Origin: Thermoplasmata archaeon
GTDB taxonomy: Archaea; Thermoplasmatota; Thermoplasmata; GCA-020350865
Length of the DNA: 7,092 bases
Reading direction: 5' to 3'
Assembly (NCBI GenBank): GCA_020350865.1
Contig: CP070726.1
Coordinates: 1,485,241-1,492,332 of the forward strand
The stretch's first letter is position 1. The number at the start of each line of letters is the position of its first letter. Made by a program: the position numbers and the translations under genes. Below the pieces are notes generated by a model. The model was not told the origin of the DNA. It did no database searches and was given only the letters and a program-made list of their open reading frames with translations. Shown here in pieces: positions 7,007-7,092 of this stretch.

Positions 7007-7092
7007 GCCTGAATATCGAATTCTGAAATAATGAATTCAGGCAAGTCGTCTTTTGCTATCAACAGGTGTTGTTTTTTATTGACACAATTAGT
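7003..7092 (-). CDS. Possible 3' end of an upstream minus-strand gene
   Basis: Reading in from the right edge, one minus-strand frame is open for 29 codons and ends with two adjacent stops (TGA 7005-7003, TAA 7002-7000). The last residues, KDDLPEFIISEFDIQA, look plausible for a protein C-terminus. However, 29 open codons in AT-rich DNA can occur by chance, and the stretch contains the inverted repeat at 7007-7042. No family recognised. Confidence 0.25.
   Translation of the reverse strand, partial: TNCVNKKQHLLIAKDDLPEFIISEFDIQA
7007..7042. repeat. Inverted repeat GCCTGAAT...ATTCAGGC
   Basis: Perfect 8-bp arms at 7007-7014 and 7035-7042 with a 20-base loop, directly abutting the 16-bp palindrome. 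On the minus strand the hairpin is followed by the T-rich TTGATAATTTTATC, so it could end transcription of a gene further right; it could also be a protein-binding site. Confidence 0.4.

Noticed and set aside
7060..7077. CAACAGGTGTTG followed by six T on the plus strand, as a terminator
   Set aside because: Only two bases separate the arms, too few for a stable hairpin, and no plus-strand gene ends here.

Overview
The window holds two large, adjacent, same-strand (minus) genes that are clearly paralogues, plus about 250 bases of AT-rich upstream sequence at the right-hand end. Reading in the direction of transcription (right to left): a possible 3' end of another minus-strand gene or simply non-coding sequence (about 7003-7092), a promoter/leader region rich in inverted repeats (6846-7042), a complete gene of 1404 codons (6845 to 2631), a 77-base gap with its own ribosome binding site (2554-2630), and a second gene starting at 2553 that runs off the left edge of the window after 851 codons with no stop.

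Both proteins share one unusual order of parts: an N-terminal array of CxxC...CxxC zinc ribbons separated by acidic or basic linkers, a short TPR-like helical pair, a run of Leu/Ile-Thr-Asn-Gly tetrapeptides, one transmembrane helix, then extracellular beta-rich modules opening with an 'IDGxFxDW' motif typical of CBM9/DOMON-like domains. The complete copy ends in a second hydrophobic helix followed by an Arg/Lys cluster, like archaeal C-terminal surface-protein anchors. This predicts a protein with cytoplasmic zinc ribbons and TPR, and an exported part of about 740 residues held between two membrane helices. I do not recognise a named gene and assign no specific function; a role in linking envelope state or bound ligand to the cytoplasm is inference only.

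The organism is most likely an archaeon. The evidence is the heavy use of AGG/AGA and ATA codons, GGTGG ribosome binding sites, multiple zinc ribbons, surface domains with N-glycosylation sequons, and the EFS...hydrophobic...RRRKRR tail. A Thermoplasmatota-like euryarchaeote is my best guess, from a general memory of similar tails and TNG-type repeats there, but I cannot verify it.

The genes are probably co-transcribed from a promoter right of 6845. The main differences between the paralogues are the number of zinc ribbons (four in the complete gene, five in the truncated one) and the length of the TNG repeat (23 exact tetrads against 6).
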